Of a DNA stretch of 64,000 nucleotides, positions 21,965 through 35,024 are shown one piece after another. Below the pieces are notes generated by a model, which saw only the letters and a list, made by a program, of their open reading frames with translations, was not told the DNA's origin and ran no database searches. Source of the stretch: Bactericera cockerelli. Taxonomy: Eukaryota > Arthropoda > Insecta > Hemiptera > Triozidae. Where the stretch lies: NCBI GenBank assembly GCA_024516035.1, contig CM044958.1:5598574-5662573 (forward strand), written 5' to 3'. Within the stretch, counting starts at the first letter, position 1, and each line of letters begins with the position of its first letter. The position numbers and the translations under genes were made by a program.

Positions 21965-22172
21965 GACGGGGGTTTTACCCTCCATTCACGGGGAAATTCC
22001 AGCTACACACATTAACATCACTTAGCGGTAGGGCCGTAAATGTAACGTGCTTTCGAAGGGAAGGGAACAGAGTTTCTCTGTTTGTGAAAAGTCTGCTCCA
22101 ACCGGAAATCGAACTCAGGATCTCTGGACTACGGGCAGTAGTCACAATCGTTACGCCACGGAGGCTGGCGCA
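21962..22172 (-). mobile_element. S5 fragment fused to an S7 tRNA-like head
   Basis: 21962-22030 matches inverted S5 (ttaccctccattcacgggga). 22085-22170 is an inverted tRNA-like head (aaccggaaatcgaactcagg, cgttacgccacggaggctgg) of the type also at 16262-16350. It may be a composite repeat. Confidence 0.5.
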
Positions 22173-22683
22173 GTGCTAACCTGCTAACTACTGCAATTTA
22201 CTCTGCACAGATCTTTGTTGACTTGTTAACCTATCCGAGCCTAATCGTTTGAATGCAGGATATCTGTCTTCATTGATTTCTTTCTAGGATACCTTCACTG
22301 ATATCCCATCAGGAAACAAATCTTTATTGATTCCTCCTCAGATAACCTCACGTAAATGGCTACGAGGGATCAAATCTCAAAGGTAATCTAACAGTCGATT
22401 TGTTCATTGTAAATTTTCAATCCATCTGAGAATCCGATAAATCTATTGGAGACTCGCAGAATTCTATCATCAGCCTGGCTAATTCTCTATCACACATTTA
22501 TTCGCTAAATTATGTCCACCAAGAGGAATCTACCATAAACGTAGAAGCCATCGGCGCTGGCTAGGATATTAGTATTGATCCTCCAATGTTATCTCAAGAG
22601 AATTATAAGTTGAATCATAATTTCACTATTAACATTATCATTACCTACTTGTCGTTACTATAGTTATTTTATTATAATAATGC

Positions 22684-22907
22684 TGCTCTGGAAGGTAACC
22701 ACCAGGCGAGGTTAAAGCTCGAAGCATTTTCTACGACCTAACCCTCAGAGTATTATTATTATTATGTGGTCAAAAACTCAAATTAATGAGGAAAAATTCA
22801 TCCACTGGGTGGGTCGAAGCAACACTGGGTCGAAGCAACAGATCCCTACGCTACCTGGATTACCAGACTAGCGCGTTAACCACATGACTACCAGTGCACG
22901 GTATAGT
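22684..22907 (-). mobile_element. S3 SINE in left arm of the palindrome
   Basis: Full-length inverted copy, absent from the matching place in the right arm (27330-27340), so it inserted after the duplication. Confidence 0.85.
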
Positions 22908-23042
22908 TCTTTTATCATCAGCATCTTCATTGTCATCAATAGTTTAATGCTTATCATCTCCTTTGTATGTTTCTCTTCATCAGTATCATTATTGTCATAG
23001 TAATTAAATCATCATCAAAAAAAAAAAAAAAAAAAAAATATA

Positions 23043-23123
23043 TGAATGAGATATGAATGAGATAACAATCCTTCATTAATTAGATAGGTGGTCTTGTGTG
23101 TGTGTCTATGATAGCCATTCAGG
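23043..23123 (+). repeat. Direct repeat with 27437-27512
   Basis: About 75 bp (gagatatga..gagataacaatcctt through gtgtgtgtctatgatagccat) is repeated in the same orientation at 27437-27512, next to the outer palindrome arms. Confidence 0.75.
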
Positions 23124-23271
23124 ATAGGTGAACGTTTGAACTAGGGAACGGTCCGAATGACTTCGTTGTAAAAACACCTAAATTAAAGAGACAAAAGAGA
23201 AGAAGAAAAAGAAGAGAGGAATCTATTATCGACTTCTGCACCTAATTTGAAGAAAAAAAGGAGGAAAAAAA

Positions 23272-23945
23272 AATCTGGTGTAAACATCACACGACTTTCC
23301 TTATCATATTAGGAATGGAAACGGGACCAAAAGCCACTGGTGACTCAAAGCTAACGGTTAGCTAAAAATAAACATCAAATTCGTAATCAGCACCTTAAAA
23401 TCATTGGATTTGATATGTCACAACCTCCATCTAGGATGAATAATAAAAAAGTTATTCCAAGCGGGTCCCCCCCAAAATACCCGTAAATTGGGGCCGAGTT
23501 CCAAAAAGTTCAAGATATCAAAAAAATGATCAGAATAGACCCCTATTATTTTTTTAACCTAAGAAAATGTTGTTCCTCAACATTTTTTGTATCTTTAACC
23601 AATTCATAGAAACGGCGCTTGCGGCCAATATTTGCGGCCCTGCGGCCGCATTCTGCGGCCGATTGCAACCAAAAGTTTCGTGGTTCGTCTGGTGTATAAA
23701 ATTAATTTCCATACCAAATTTCAAGTCTCTAGCTCTTACCGTTCTTGAGATATCCTGTTCACACACAGACACACAGACACACAGACAGACACACAGACAG
23801 ACACACAGACAGACGCACGGACCAATGGCTGAAAACAACTTTTTTGGTATCCTGAGGCTATGATTCGTCCAGAAATGTGAAAAAACTGGGTAGGTCAAAT
23901 TTTCGACGAATACAATACTTTCCTTATTATAGGATAAGGAAAGTA
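23272..23945. mobile_element. Dispersed repeat with ACTTTCCTTAT ends and an ACACAGAC microsatellite
   Basis: ACTTTCCTTATC at 23294 and its inverse at 23933-23944 frame a 650-bp unit with an (ACACAGAC)n-like run at 23761-23818. Sequence from 23272 to about 23395 recurs inverted at 45165-45295, so the family extends slightly beyond the inverted ends. No coding sequence. Confidence 0.5.
23761..23818 (+). repeat. (ACACAGAC)n microsatellite
   Basis: acacagac/agacagac repeats inside the 23272-23945 repeat family. Confidence 0.9.
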
Positions 23946-24520
23946 AAAAGAAGAGGAATCAATATTATCGACTTGTTCGGGTCTGAAGGAAGATAGCTGT
24001 GTGACAATTTGTCATGCCTCGGGTCGCCTGAGAGATCACAGCTATGACTTCATGTCTTGGCCAGATTTAACCCCGTGAGGTCGAGAAGAGAGAAAACTTT
24101 CAACCAGTAAACTCTCCCAGCTCCGTCAGTGGAGGATCGAAAGTATACTTTTTCAAAAAAGTTTTTCAAGCAATGTAACTAAATTTGTCCTAAGTTTGTG
24201 GGATAATTATGAGATAAGTTGGGTTGTATAAATAAGGTCTATTATTGACAAACAAATTTTGTGGGGTCTCAAGTTTCATCCTCCTCGGATATTTCTGAGG
24301 TTTGAGTGGCACGATAACTCAACAATAGGTTTTTTTTAAATATTTTTTTTTTTAAAATAGGTAAAAGGAAGTTTTTCAAGCAATGTAACTAAATTTGCCC
24401 TATATAAGTTTGTGGGATTATTATGAGATAAGTTGGGACCCAAATTTTCTCACATTTCTGGAGATAGTTATCAAGATCGCTTTTAGACCATATAGCTTTG
24501 TTTTTTAATCAATATGTGTA

Positions 24521-24665
24521 TAATCGACCTCAGTAGCTTGATCGACAAGACGTCGGACTTGTAACCAGGAGGTCGGTGGTTCAAGTTCCGGTTTCAGCGT
24601 AGATTTAGTAAAGCGAGTGTGTGTTGTGATACCATGAATGTGATGAACACAAATATGATAACTTT
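24521..24665 (+). mobile_element. S1 SINE in left arm of the palindrome
   Basis: Full-length. The same insertion junction occurs inverted at 26116-26253. Confidence 0.88.
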
Positions 24666-24721
24666 TCAAGTTCAACTTCATGTATATCTTGGGATTTCTG
24701 TATTGTGCTGATAGTCTATTA

Positions 24722-24910
24722 TTATTATTAAATTCTTTATTAAGAGGACATACATATTATGTACAAACAAATAATGATAAAAATTACATTACAAAATTGA
24801 CAACAATATAAACAAGAAAAAGATAAACACCATAGACAAAATAAATACAGATGTTCTAACTAAAGGTCGGGGTTATTGCCTATGGCAATCTCTTCCACTC
24901 AACCCTTGTC
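24722..24910 (-). mobile_element. LINE-like 3' end with (TAA)n
   Basis: Inverted: gattgccataggcaataacc ... tcctcttaataaagaattt then (aat)n. The same 3' end recurs at 945-1015, 35668-35965 and 46000-46080. No coding part is attached. Confidence 0.5.
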
Positions 24911-25139
24911 TATTGATAGGGACGAATCGCTTATTCTGGTTAGTTGCTCTAAGCGGGTATTTCACATTATTAGGGATAAGTATTTCTACTACTAGAAGAG
25001 AATGGCTAAATTGGTTATGAAAAAGGAAACTGCCCTGGAAAAGAGTTTTAGAAGAAGTCTTCTATGAAACACCGATGACGTTAAGCTTATTGCAAAACTT
25101 GTGGAAAATTATTGTTGAGCTATGCAGGCATATTATTAT

Positions 25140-25345
25140 TATTTTTTTTTTTTTTTTTTTAAGGTACAGTATTTAAATTCCCAATTTAGCATCTCAGGCC
25201 ATTGTGGGATGGGAAGTTTCGGGATTTTTTTTTTTTTTTTTTTTTTAGGAAATAAAATCATTTTATCTCACAAGTGACCTGCGTTTGGTCAGATCATTGT
25301 GGGCTAGAATGATTGGGGTTTATTTTTTATTTTTTTTTTAATGTA
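25140..25345 (+). repeat. Three T-runs spaced 80-90 bp near the palindrome centre
   Basis: Runs of about 20, 18 and 9 T occur at 25143, 25227 and 25332, each followed by a similar tctcacaagtg.cctg or catctcaggccattgtggga motif. It looks like a tandem triplication of a segment ending in T. Confidence 0.6.
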
Positions 25346-26115
25346 ATTATCCCATCTCACAAGTGTCCTGGCATAAAAGTACAAATATATTAATAATAAT
25401 AAATATTCTAAACTATCTATAATCCTTGGTTTCGGGCTCTCTGTATAAAAGACATAACTTTATGGATTTGATCGTCTGAGTCCTGAAGCAATAATTGTCC
25501 TATGGTCTGTTGGCTGATTGGAAATATCTGGTTCCGTGCGACTGAGTGGCATATTATTTGTTTCGTCGCAACGATCAGTTTGAGGCCAAAAAAGTTAAAA
25601 GAAAACTCTAAAATAAAGAGTATAGACCCCATTAAAAAAAGTCTAGATACCACAGGTCACGTACCAGCCTCCACTGCTTCTAGTGACAGGAACACTTTAG
25701 AAACCATTTATGCATAAGCAACGGCGAGCACCATGGGAATGAAAGCTGGGATGGCATCAACGTGCGATATTGTGGAATAATGTGGAATCAATTGATAACA
25801 AAGAACGTGTCAGCGGACGCAAAGCGTGAACCGGTGACTATTTAAACGTTTCCGTGAACCGATGACTATAACGTTTCCGGTTGTACAGAAGAACAACTAT
25901 TCACTTTAATATCAACTCTACATTTCCCTCATTTCAATTTTTTAAAAATTCTTTTTTTGTCCCAATTTTTTCCTGAATAAGATGTCAAAAACTAAATAGA
26001 TATTTGGGTTATCAAATCTGACTGACAAATGTACATATGTACCTACACACATAGAACTACACATATTTTAAAATCAAATCTGACAATTTTAAATACATAA
26101 ATCTACACATATTTT

Positions 26116-26253
26116 AAAAGGTTATCATATTTTGTGTTAATCACTTTTGTGATATCGCAATTACTCAAACTCGCTTGACTGAAACTGGGACTTGAACCAC
26201 CGACCTCCAGGTTACAAGTCCACCGTCTCATCGATCAAGTTACTGAGGTCGAT
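26116..26253 (-). mobile_element. S1 SINE in right arm of the palindrome
   Basis: Inverted partner of 24521-24665, flanked by the same gattatacacatattgat sequence. Confidence 0.88.
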
Positions 26254-27714
26254 TATACACATATTGATTTAAAAACAAAGCTCTGCTCTAAAAGTGATCG
26301 TGATAACTAATTCGAAAAATGTGAGAAAATTTGGGTCCCATCTTATCTCATAATAATCCCACAAACTTACGGCAAATTTAGTTACATTGCTTGAAAAACT
26401 TCCTTATATTAAAAAAAAAAAAAAATATTAAAAAAAAAAACTAGTTATCATGCCACTCACACACAGGAATATCCGAGGAGAATGAAACTTGAGACCCCAC
26501 AAAATTCGTTTGGTCAATAATAGACCTTATTTATACAACCTGTGAGAGTCATCAGTCATTTCACATTACCATCTATCTCATCTCCAGAACTTCATTTCCA
26601 ATATTGGATGAATTAAATTAAAAACAAGACCAAAATGGGAAGTGTTTCCGACGTGAACTGGAAGTCGGTTTTAATTTTGTGATTCCGTCTTACGCAATTC
26701 CATTTACCAAAGTAATGAAAATGATTGGGTATGGCGTAACAGTCTTGCCAAAAAATATAAAAATCGTTCGCCGCACTCCTTATTTTCGGCAAAATTCTTT
26801 CAAGAGGTTCACCTAACCTGCACAAAAGTTTTTAATAGCACGTTATTTCTGATCGAGTCCGATTTCATAATGATCCAAACCATTCGAAAAAGATTAAACC
26901 AAATTCTCCGCCGGCTTTAATCTGCAATCCCGCCAAACCACAAGTCACGAGCTTAATCTGCAATCTTCTGCGCGCAAAAACGAAAGTTCTATTATTACTA
27001 ATACCCATTGTATCATCTGAGAGACTATCTTTGTTATTTCCGCCAGGAAGAACTCTTTAAAGTCCTTAATGATAGAATTGATAAATGTGTATCAGTAACA
27101 TCACACATATACTTTCGAGTGTCTCAGATGATCCATCAAAGAAGTTAGAGTATGGGAGGATAATGATGAATTAGAAATTTCTGCACGATGTAATGCTTTT
27201 AATGGTGCAGCTATGAATGTTGATGATTTAATTATGATGGCAATGATGATACTGACGAAGAGAAACATTTATTAACAAAAGAGGTGCTTGATAAAACTAT
27301 TGATTTTGATGATGATGAAGACGTTGATAAAATAACTATAATAACAATAAGCTATGTAAGATGCTAATAGTGAAATTATTATTCAACTTATAATTGTCTT
27401 GTCTGTAATAATTACGTTGGGTACTACATAATTTATTAATGAGATATGAGATAGCAATCCTTAATTAATTAGACAGGTGGTCGTGTGTGTGTGTCTATGA
27501 TAGCCATACAGCAATATACAGCATAGATGAGAGTAGAGGTTTCTCCTTAACAAGATTCGACCGCAGGATTCTGTTTCCTTCTGCAAGTCTTAGAGGAGAA
27601 CAAGTTTACTTTTAATTTCAAAGCCGATTTTAATAAACGGTTAACAAAATATAAACAAAAATATTTATACATTAAATTCATATACCATTATACCAAATTC
27701 ATATAATAATTAAA

Positions 27715-28145
27715 TTAATAATCATATTATGTATTAATCACAATCGTGATATCACAACACTCAAGACTTACGCTTTAACTAAATATTTGCTAATTTGAGA
27801 TTTTGAACCCAACATCCTGATTACAAGGTCCACCCCCACATTAAGCTACTCAGATCATTTTTCGTTCAAGTAGATTACCATTAAAATAAGAATAAGCAAT
27901 AAAATCGTACCAAGTTAAAGAAACAAGTCACTGTGTAAATTCAAACCGATTTTTAATCGTTGACCAAATTCCAATACGATTAACTAGATTCAATGATTTA
28001 CTTCTAAGATAATAAATTAATAACATTAGTTTATCACTGTGATACCACTGACTCAAACTCGCTTAACTAATATTTGCTAATTTGAGATTTGAACCACCAC
28101 ATCTGTTACAATCCACTCACCCAAATTAAGTAAATAGATCAGTTT
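27715..28145 (-). mobile_element. Two S1 SINE copies in the same orientation
   Basis: 27720-27858 and 28017-28142 share the same variant middle (aaatatttgctaatttgaga), not found in other copies. They probably arose by local duplication rather than two insertions. Confidence 0.7.
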
Positions 28146-28624
28146 TCGTTAAATAAAATTATATTAAAAACAATAATATATAAATGTACCTAATAAAGAT
28201 AAATCATGAAAAACAAAGTTAATTATGTAACACAAATTCCAATTCGATGTACTAGATCAATGATTTTTTTTAAATTGAAATGTTGTGAAGTAACGTGGTT
28301 CTTGTTTTGTCTTGACTTCTCTTTTGTTAGTGGTTAATCTATGTTTTGTCAGTTAAATGACTCTGCCAAACTACTGAATGATGAATAAAAAATTCTGTTA
28401 GAATAACAATTTGAACTATTTCGTGTAGTAAAAAGGTTATTGAAAAAAATGTTAAATGAAAACACACTAATTGCTATATTGAAAGTAAATTATGTTGTAA
28501 AAGTAGTTACTAGATGGTTAATTGGTAGATTTTATAATTCCCAGGAAAAACCTTTAAATTGATCACGCTTAAAAAGTGGTATGATGGATTACTACGAGCA
28601 TTAATTATGTTGTGCGATTTTGTT

Positions 28625-28768
28625 GGAACGACACAGTGACTTGATGATAGCGCGGACTTGTAACCTGGAGGTTTGAACCACCGTCCCAAGTTCAGCAAAG
28701 ATTTAGTCATATGAGTTTCAGTATTTGTGTCATCACAAAAGTGATTACCACAAATATTATAACTTTTT
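28625..28768 (+). mobile_element. S1 SINE, decayed
   Basis: gcgcggacttgtaacctgga and the 3' tail are recognisable; the head is eroded. Confidence 0.7.
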
Positions 28769-28779
28769 AACATTTTTAT

Positions 28780-31700
28780 TGTTTAGAGTACTTTCGTTGG
28801 GTTGATGCAATCTAATAACATTCACTAAAACTGTGACATAATCACAACAAAAACGCATCACATTTATGGTCACTTATGTCATATGTCAGAGTTGTCAACA
28901 GAATTAGTTGCGTCTCCCTGAATAAAATATAACTTTAGATGTTCATATAATGGCAATCATTAATCAATTTGCAATCGCCTGAAGCCATTTGGCGTAGACA
29001 CACTCCATGTGAAAGTCACCCGCCACCTTTCTTCAGATAATTCAGGTTGTAACTTGTGAATGGTTTTGGGTGCTCTCGTTATCGCTTCCATGGGGTTTTG
29101 TTTTGAATTTTGTTCTTATTGTCTCGGTGCATAATAAAATCTATTCTGTTGGCTGCCACAACAGATTCAATGAAGTCATCTTTTCATTATGAAATCATGA
29201 CGTAAGAGGAAAGATCGTGTGGGATGATGTGAACCTTTCTAATGCAACATTAGACATGGTGAATGTCAGATCAACTCAGTTGCGCTGGAACTTTGACGTA
29301 GTGGATCAAATGGCATCACGCGGAGAAAGGACCCAATTCGTGACAGTCTAGATCTACTCAACCTCATATGGAGGAAATACTTGAATATTAGATTGAATAA
29401 TATTTTATTTGCAAAAGACTATTTACATAGTGAATACGGTAGGCACATTCACTTTGCGGTAGCATGCTCAACTTGCACTACAGGTGACCTGGGTTCGAAT
29501 CCCGACAGGGTCGAATTTTTTTTGGATATGTGCTTTGGCTGTCGGGGCCTATAAAAGCTTCATGAGGACAGTTGGGGTAACTGTACAGATAACTACCTTT
29601 TTAGTGAATACTTGTACATAGATACAAGATGTATTAGGATGAAGAGGGAATGATTTTTGCCAAATGAATCAAAGATATGGTAGATATTAGGTATTACTAT
29701 TTGGATTTACCTATTGGAGAAGAAAAATTCAACTTACGCTTAGAAGGTGGTATATTGATAGAGGTTGCTTAGAAAATATGTAGATAAAACTTTTTCATCC
29801 GAAAAGGTGTGAAATATGAACTCCTTGGAAATGTTTCTTATGTAATCAAAAATGGTAGAAAAATATTCTAATAAGAACAGTACATAAGTCAAGCATTCAA
29901 AACAGTGGAATTTATTAATGATCCAAGTAGGTACTGAATGCAAATCTAGGAAGCACAAAAGAAAAATAAATGAACGTTTCATTGAAATATTAGTTCAATC
30001 TAATCTAAGTTACATAATAAACGATATCCTCAAACAGCACATAGTTCAGTGTTTTACAATTAGCTCAGTAGCGCCTTACCGACAAAGTGATGAAGTAGCT
30101 GAGTTATTGAGGAAGAAAATGATTTGCAAATCCAAGTTATCGAGATATTTACTAGCAAACATACTTCACTTCATGTTCAATTCACCTATCAGCAGTTAAT
30201 AGAGAAGAGAACAACGTACAAACCTATTATGGAAAACAAAACCCATTCTTTGCTGACAGCCTAACTTATGGAGCGCCATAGATGTATCCTTTCATTTTCA
30301 ATACATCAAATGATACTATCATAGCAAATCATTATTACTATCAAAAGTGAAAGTCCTAACAAGTTGTATCGCTAGTAAGGTATCAAAGTTACCCGGCTGT
30401 ATCTAATGTTGACTTGTTTATTGGCAACTTGTTTCTTGTTGAGATTTATGATCGTGTAGAGTGTAGAGTATGTTTGAGGTGTGAAGTTGAAGACAAAGAT
30501 CTCGAAGTTGCTGCAAGTGCGTCAAGTGCCAAGTTAGGAGATCTATTAGTACGCCTACACAATTCATAGGTTAGTTAACTGTAGCTTATAGTGTAGAAGT
30601 ATTCCTTTTTTACCTAGATTATGGCTTTTTTACCTAGATTATTCCTTTTTACCTAGATTATGGCTTTTAGAATCTATTTTGACTTTATCAGCTACAGAAA
30701 AATCATTATCAAAATAATTAGGCACAAATTAGGTAACGTAATTTACAATACATGAGAGAGTAGATTCTCTCCTGAAGAAAACATAAACAGTAACTTGTAA
30801 GCTACAGGCAGTCTTGGTAAACACTCAAACAAAAAGAGATTATTTCACTTCCTAAAATCCGTCTCAAGAGATGATATCAATTTGTTCCCATGTTATAATT
30901 ATTACCTTGTTCTGAACATAAGTCATGTTTCTCTTCAAGTTCCTGCTCTTTAAATGTTAGTACTTTTGCACTTTAATCAGTTTGAACAAATTTGTAGATC
31001 ACCACGCTGCTGGGAGACACTGAAGACACGTCGTTGGTAAACAGTTTTAAATTGCACCAAAACTATTGTTGGTGAGGAAGGCGCCGGTGCTGGTTTAGTT
31101 ACCTAACACCAGAAATCTCTCGTTTGCCAACAACTCTCACTAGCGACAAAAGTGCCAATCGCATGCCAGGATACCACGACTATGTTTGCCTGTGGTAGTG
31201 TTATGAGGACTAATTCGAGGTCTTCTTTGCATATAAATTAGTTCCTCGGTTAAGAGGTTAACACGTCGGATGGGAATATACTATGAGGCCGATGTAACAG
31301 GCCGAACAAAATAAACAAGGATTTGCAAACAAAGGATTTGATAATGCTTTGTTGCTTTCTTTGTATCTTCGTCTCCATTTTCTTTCTTTTTTATGTGGAA
31401 AAATCTCCAAATGGTGGCCCTGAAACCAACTAACCATGTATAATGACAAATATGCCACTATTATGATAGTTTGAGTTGGGACCCTTTATGGGTTGATTTT
31501 GGAAATTTTCAAATAACAACAAATGTACAGCTTTTAAAATGTTGTTAACTTGTTGAAAATAAAAGAAAATGCTAAAATACTTTATTACAAAACTGTCAAT
31601 CAGAACAATTATTCATTCCATTCAGATACGATCAGGTGATTCTCAACATGTTTGAATAATTGATCCGAATGGCTCACAGATATTGCGATGTGCAGTTATT

Positions 31701-31985
31701 TCAATATTGATCTTCGGTGATGAATCAATTATAAAAACTAATAAAGGTAATTGAACTCTTAATGATCCTGTGCTATACCTTATGGGTTCATTAAAATGCA
31801 GCTTATGTTACTAGAGTAATCATTGTATTAAGAATTGGCAATAATGGTCTCTTGACCAAAATAATACTTTGCACAAATTGTACATGCAAAAATTCTCAAT
31901 TGAAACTCTAGATTACCAAATAGTCATTAAGACTTACCCAATCAAACATTTATTGTGTTGAATAATAAATAGTCATTATTATTAT
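28780..31985. other. Intron sequence apart from S6
   Basis: A plus ORF at 29918-30199 (93 codons) shows no recognisable motif. A cctagattatggctttttta-type triplication is at 30603-30670. Otherwise nothing found. Confidence 0.35.
29440..29605 (+). mobile_element. S6 tRNA-derived SINE
   Basis: B-box gggttcgaatcccgacaggg followed by tcgaatttt and ctgtcggggcc. Related heads at 59325 and 60080. Confidence 0.65.
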
Positions 31986-31987
31986 TG

Positions 31988-32156
31988 TTTTGGATTTAAA
32001 GTCGCTTTCAACTGCATGGTCATATCATGACGCGGCGGGTGTAACCCTCCATTCGCAAGAAACTCACAAACCTGCTACCAACATTAACATCACCCAGCAA
32101 CCTGGGTTTAGCTGGAATTCCAGCATTACGAAGTCTTCACCTCGCTGGATGTTGCT
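31988..32156 (-). mobile_element. S5 5S-SINE, head-truncated
   Basis: Inverted body; same truncation point as the 18868 copy (cctcgctggatgttg). Confidence 0.8.
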
Positions 32157-32236
32157 TTCGTAGTGATATCTCAATAAAATTCATAAGCTTACAGATAGTT
32201 TTCTGTCTGTTGGTGATGCAATACGATAAGTCTTGA

Positions 32237-32454
32237 TTAACACATTATGTGCCACGTCATGCGTTTTTATTTTTTGCGACAGTAGACCTTACGATTGAGT
32301 TAGTGTCAGGCAAAAACGCCTGACGAAAATTATCCAATACGGCCATGTCAGACGTTTTCACCTGACAAAAATTATCCACTTCAGGCAAAAACACCTGACA
32401 TCGTGGGCCGATTGTTTATGTCATACGTTTACCCCTTGGCACACAATGTGTTAA
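32237..32454. mobile_element. TTAA-flanked MITE (piggyBac-like), 218 bp
   Basis: TTAA followed by CACATTATGTGCCA at the left and the inverted TGGCACACAATGTG plus TTAA at the right. The interior has repeated cctgac/gtcagg words (gtcaggcaaaaacgcctgac) able to form small hairpins. Too short to encode a transposase. Confidence 0.75.
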
Positions 32455-33291
32455 TGGAAATTTTATAAAAGTTTAGATTTTGATGGAATCTTCAAAATAT
32501 TCATGCCATGGTCAAAATACTCATGTCAAATTTTGATAATTTCTCCCCAACTTCCAGGTATTATAATAATAATATTAAATAATAATTTTTATTATTTTTT
32601 TTTAACTTTGTCATTTCTTGTTCCTATATAAATACTTATGAACTTTATCACAACAACGGTTGGACAGTCACACAATCAGTGAAGGGGTGAATTTTGTTAT
32701 TGCAAAATATAGCATTTCAAACCACATTCCTTGAACATACTGAGTTCTAAAATCCTATCATATTGCCAACAAGAGTTCTAATAACTGTGCTAATGATATC
32801 TCGGAAACGGCATGCCAATCGAGCGCGTGTCACGTATGACCACTAATGACTGAAACCACCGGTTACTTGGACAGGTACGAAACGACACAGATTGCCCTAT
32901 AGGCTATAGGCAGCAACTAGCAACCTCCTACGTCATATGGCTGTTATGTAAGACAAACCAAGACAAACAATGTGCTTTGAAATGGGAGAAATTTTCAATT
33001 AACTGCCTTGTAATGAAAAAAAACTACCTTTAGTCTTGTACTAATTAACTTTACATTGTGGGTACACATTAGTTGCCTAGACGCTTGACCCCGGAGGTCA
33101 CACGTAAAAGACAAAGGTAAAAGCTGGTCGTTATGTGTTTGCATTAATTAGTAGGCTTTGTTGTTGAATTAAAAGAGTGTGTAGGCTTTAACAAGAGGTA
33201 CCTATGTCTTGCTGTTTTGCTTTTACTATAGGATATGCCAAAAGAACTCTTATGCATATCAGTATAATCAGTATCAGTATAAACGAAAAGT

Positions 33292-33497
33292 GAGAAGTTG
33301 TACTAGATGTACATGAATATCAGAACATACCTGGACAGCCGTTTTGAGTTTATTTGCTATCATGAGCAGGTAATAGTTCTTAATATCCATGCCATTACAA
33401 CTTTCAACTATATTGAAACTTTTGTCAAATAGGCACCTCTCCACATCATCTAAGTTCCGATCTTTCCCAAGTATAGTTTTTGGATGACCCTGTCGAA
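33292..33497 (-). CDS. Exon-like coding segment, member of a dispersed family
   Basis: The minus strand is open from about 33497 and reads IRQGHPKTILGKDRNLDDVE and onward, ending NYYLLMIANKLKTAVQ, followed by CAG and a gtatgt donor. Its 3' part and the intron-like sequence after it recur at 44576-44715 (minus) and 19465-19580 (plus), the former with an in-frame stop. It is therefore probably coding sequence of a repeated element or gene family rather than a unique host exon. I do not recognise the protein. Confidence 0.4.
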
Positions 33498-35024
33498 TCA
33501 CAATGGCGGGAAAAATATCTTGTCACCTTGCTCAGCTAACTGCACGATTTACAAGACGTGGGTGGATGAAAGTTGATTCTAATTAGTTCGTCCAGTTTTT
33601 TAGCATGTACTTCTTGCAAGGTACATGTGATCTCCTGGTTTAATGTGGCATAATATCTTGGTGATGATAACAAATTATAAATCATAACATAAGACTAAGA
33701 TTCATTGTCATCTGGACTAATTCATAGCCACAAGATTGAAAGTTTGCCTTGTCTATAACTATACTTTAAAAGGTTTAGACGGCGCGAACGACCTGCCCCA
33801 CCAGAGATATAGCGCAAAAAAAAAAAGATTTAGACAGCAGTCTAAGACATATTGTTACAAACATATTGGATGTCAAACTTGTTGAAGTTACTGGTGATGA
33901 TAGTTGTTTCATAGTTCTAAGGTCGTCTCTAATTTATTGGACATGATGGCGTAGAAATGATTTCAGAATTCATAGTGCCGTTCATGTCGTAGAATGAATT
34001 GTGCCTTTTTAAGACATAATCTTCACGACCAATGTTCATTATAGTTTATTTTTCAGTAATCAACTTCCTGCAAAATTCCAGCCCTAAAATATCACTCTCT
34101 AGTCTTTTCCACGCCCGCCATAATTATTTAGAAATAAATAACCATCTAACATTGGTATCATTTTACGAAGTAACGCACGTGAATTTTTGTCCCTTTGGTA
34201 ATTTCAGCAATTTCTAGATGGCACCACTCCCTTTACGTCCAGGATTTATAAAAGTTGAAACTGTCGTTAAATTATGTTCAAGGGCTACGGCTGGATCGAC
34301 AGATAGATACGGGAAAGTTAATTTTTATTCTTCTTAAATTACTACTCTTCCCCAATAGTTATGACTATCCAGTTGGCGTTAAACCCAATAATAAAAGTTA
34401 AAAATACTACTCCTAAGGAGATACTTGCATGCTTGAAAAAACACACAATCTACCGTTTAACAGTTAACATGGTTGAATTATTTGAGCATTATATTTCCAG
34501 ACAAGATGACCGGACTGTCAAGTTTAATGATTTTCAACAATTGCTTGACAGTTTGGTTCAATTTATGAAATAACTAACTTGCTCTGCCAACAACTTGTTT
34601 CCTGAACTCTCTCGGACATTTCTCAAGTTTGGAAAATCAAATTTCGTACATGTGTGTCCCTGCAGCTAAACAATATTGACAAGAATGATAATAATCCAAC
34701 CGAGAGGAGATATGTTTAGAAGCATCCATTTGGCAATCAGACAGGTATTTGATACCAAACTTTCAGTGTACCGTGTGTGTGGTCATGGCTGTTGGCAATT
34801 ATTGGAAGTTTTGGTAGCGGTGTTCTTATTATTGTTTTGATTCTGAGGTCCGGCACGACTTTCATAATCTAATTTAGTGATCGAGAATTTGACTTTCGAC
34901 ACTTACGTCACCCACGTGATTGAGAATGGTCAAAACCGTGGTGGTTATGAAACAATTTGAGAGTGTTGTGGGCAGGCGCGGGCGGCGCTAAGGAACTGCA
35001 GCACCCCAGCCGAAAAAGAAAGGA

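Larger units (their letters stand above)
22597..27412. repeat. Imperfect 4.8-kb palindrome (inverted duplication)
   Basis: Outer arm: 22597-23015 pairs with 27205-27412 in inverted orientation (shared tags ataataatttcactatta and gtttctcttc.tcagtatca). Inner arm: 24215-24665 pairs with 26112-26565 (shared tag tgtggggtctcaagtttca). The inner arms both contain an S1 SINE at the same junction (gtgtataatcgacctcag). The left arm was later interrupted by an S3 SINE (22684-22907) and by a 650-bp repeat near 23294-23944. The centre is near 25.4 kb. Confidence 0.85.

Noticed and set aside
23567..23898. Overlapping ORFs of about 100 codons on both strands
   Set aside because: They run through a repeat with an ACACAGAC microsatellite.
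25417..25717. Opposing ORFs of 71-78 codons near the palindrome centre
   Set aside because: No recognisable motif. The minus reading (ending IQRARNQGL) might be an old LINE tail, but I cannot support it.
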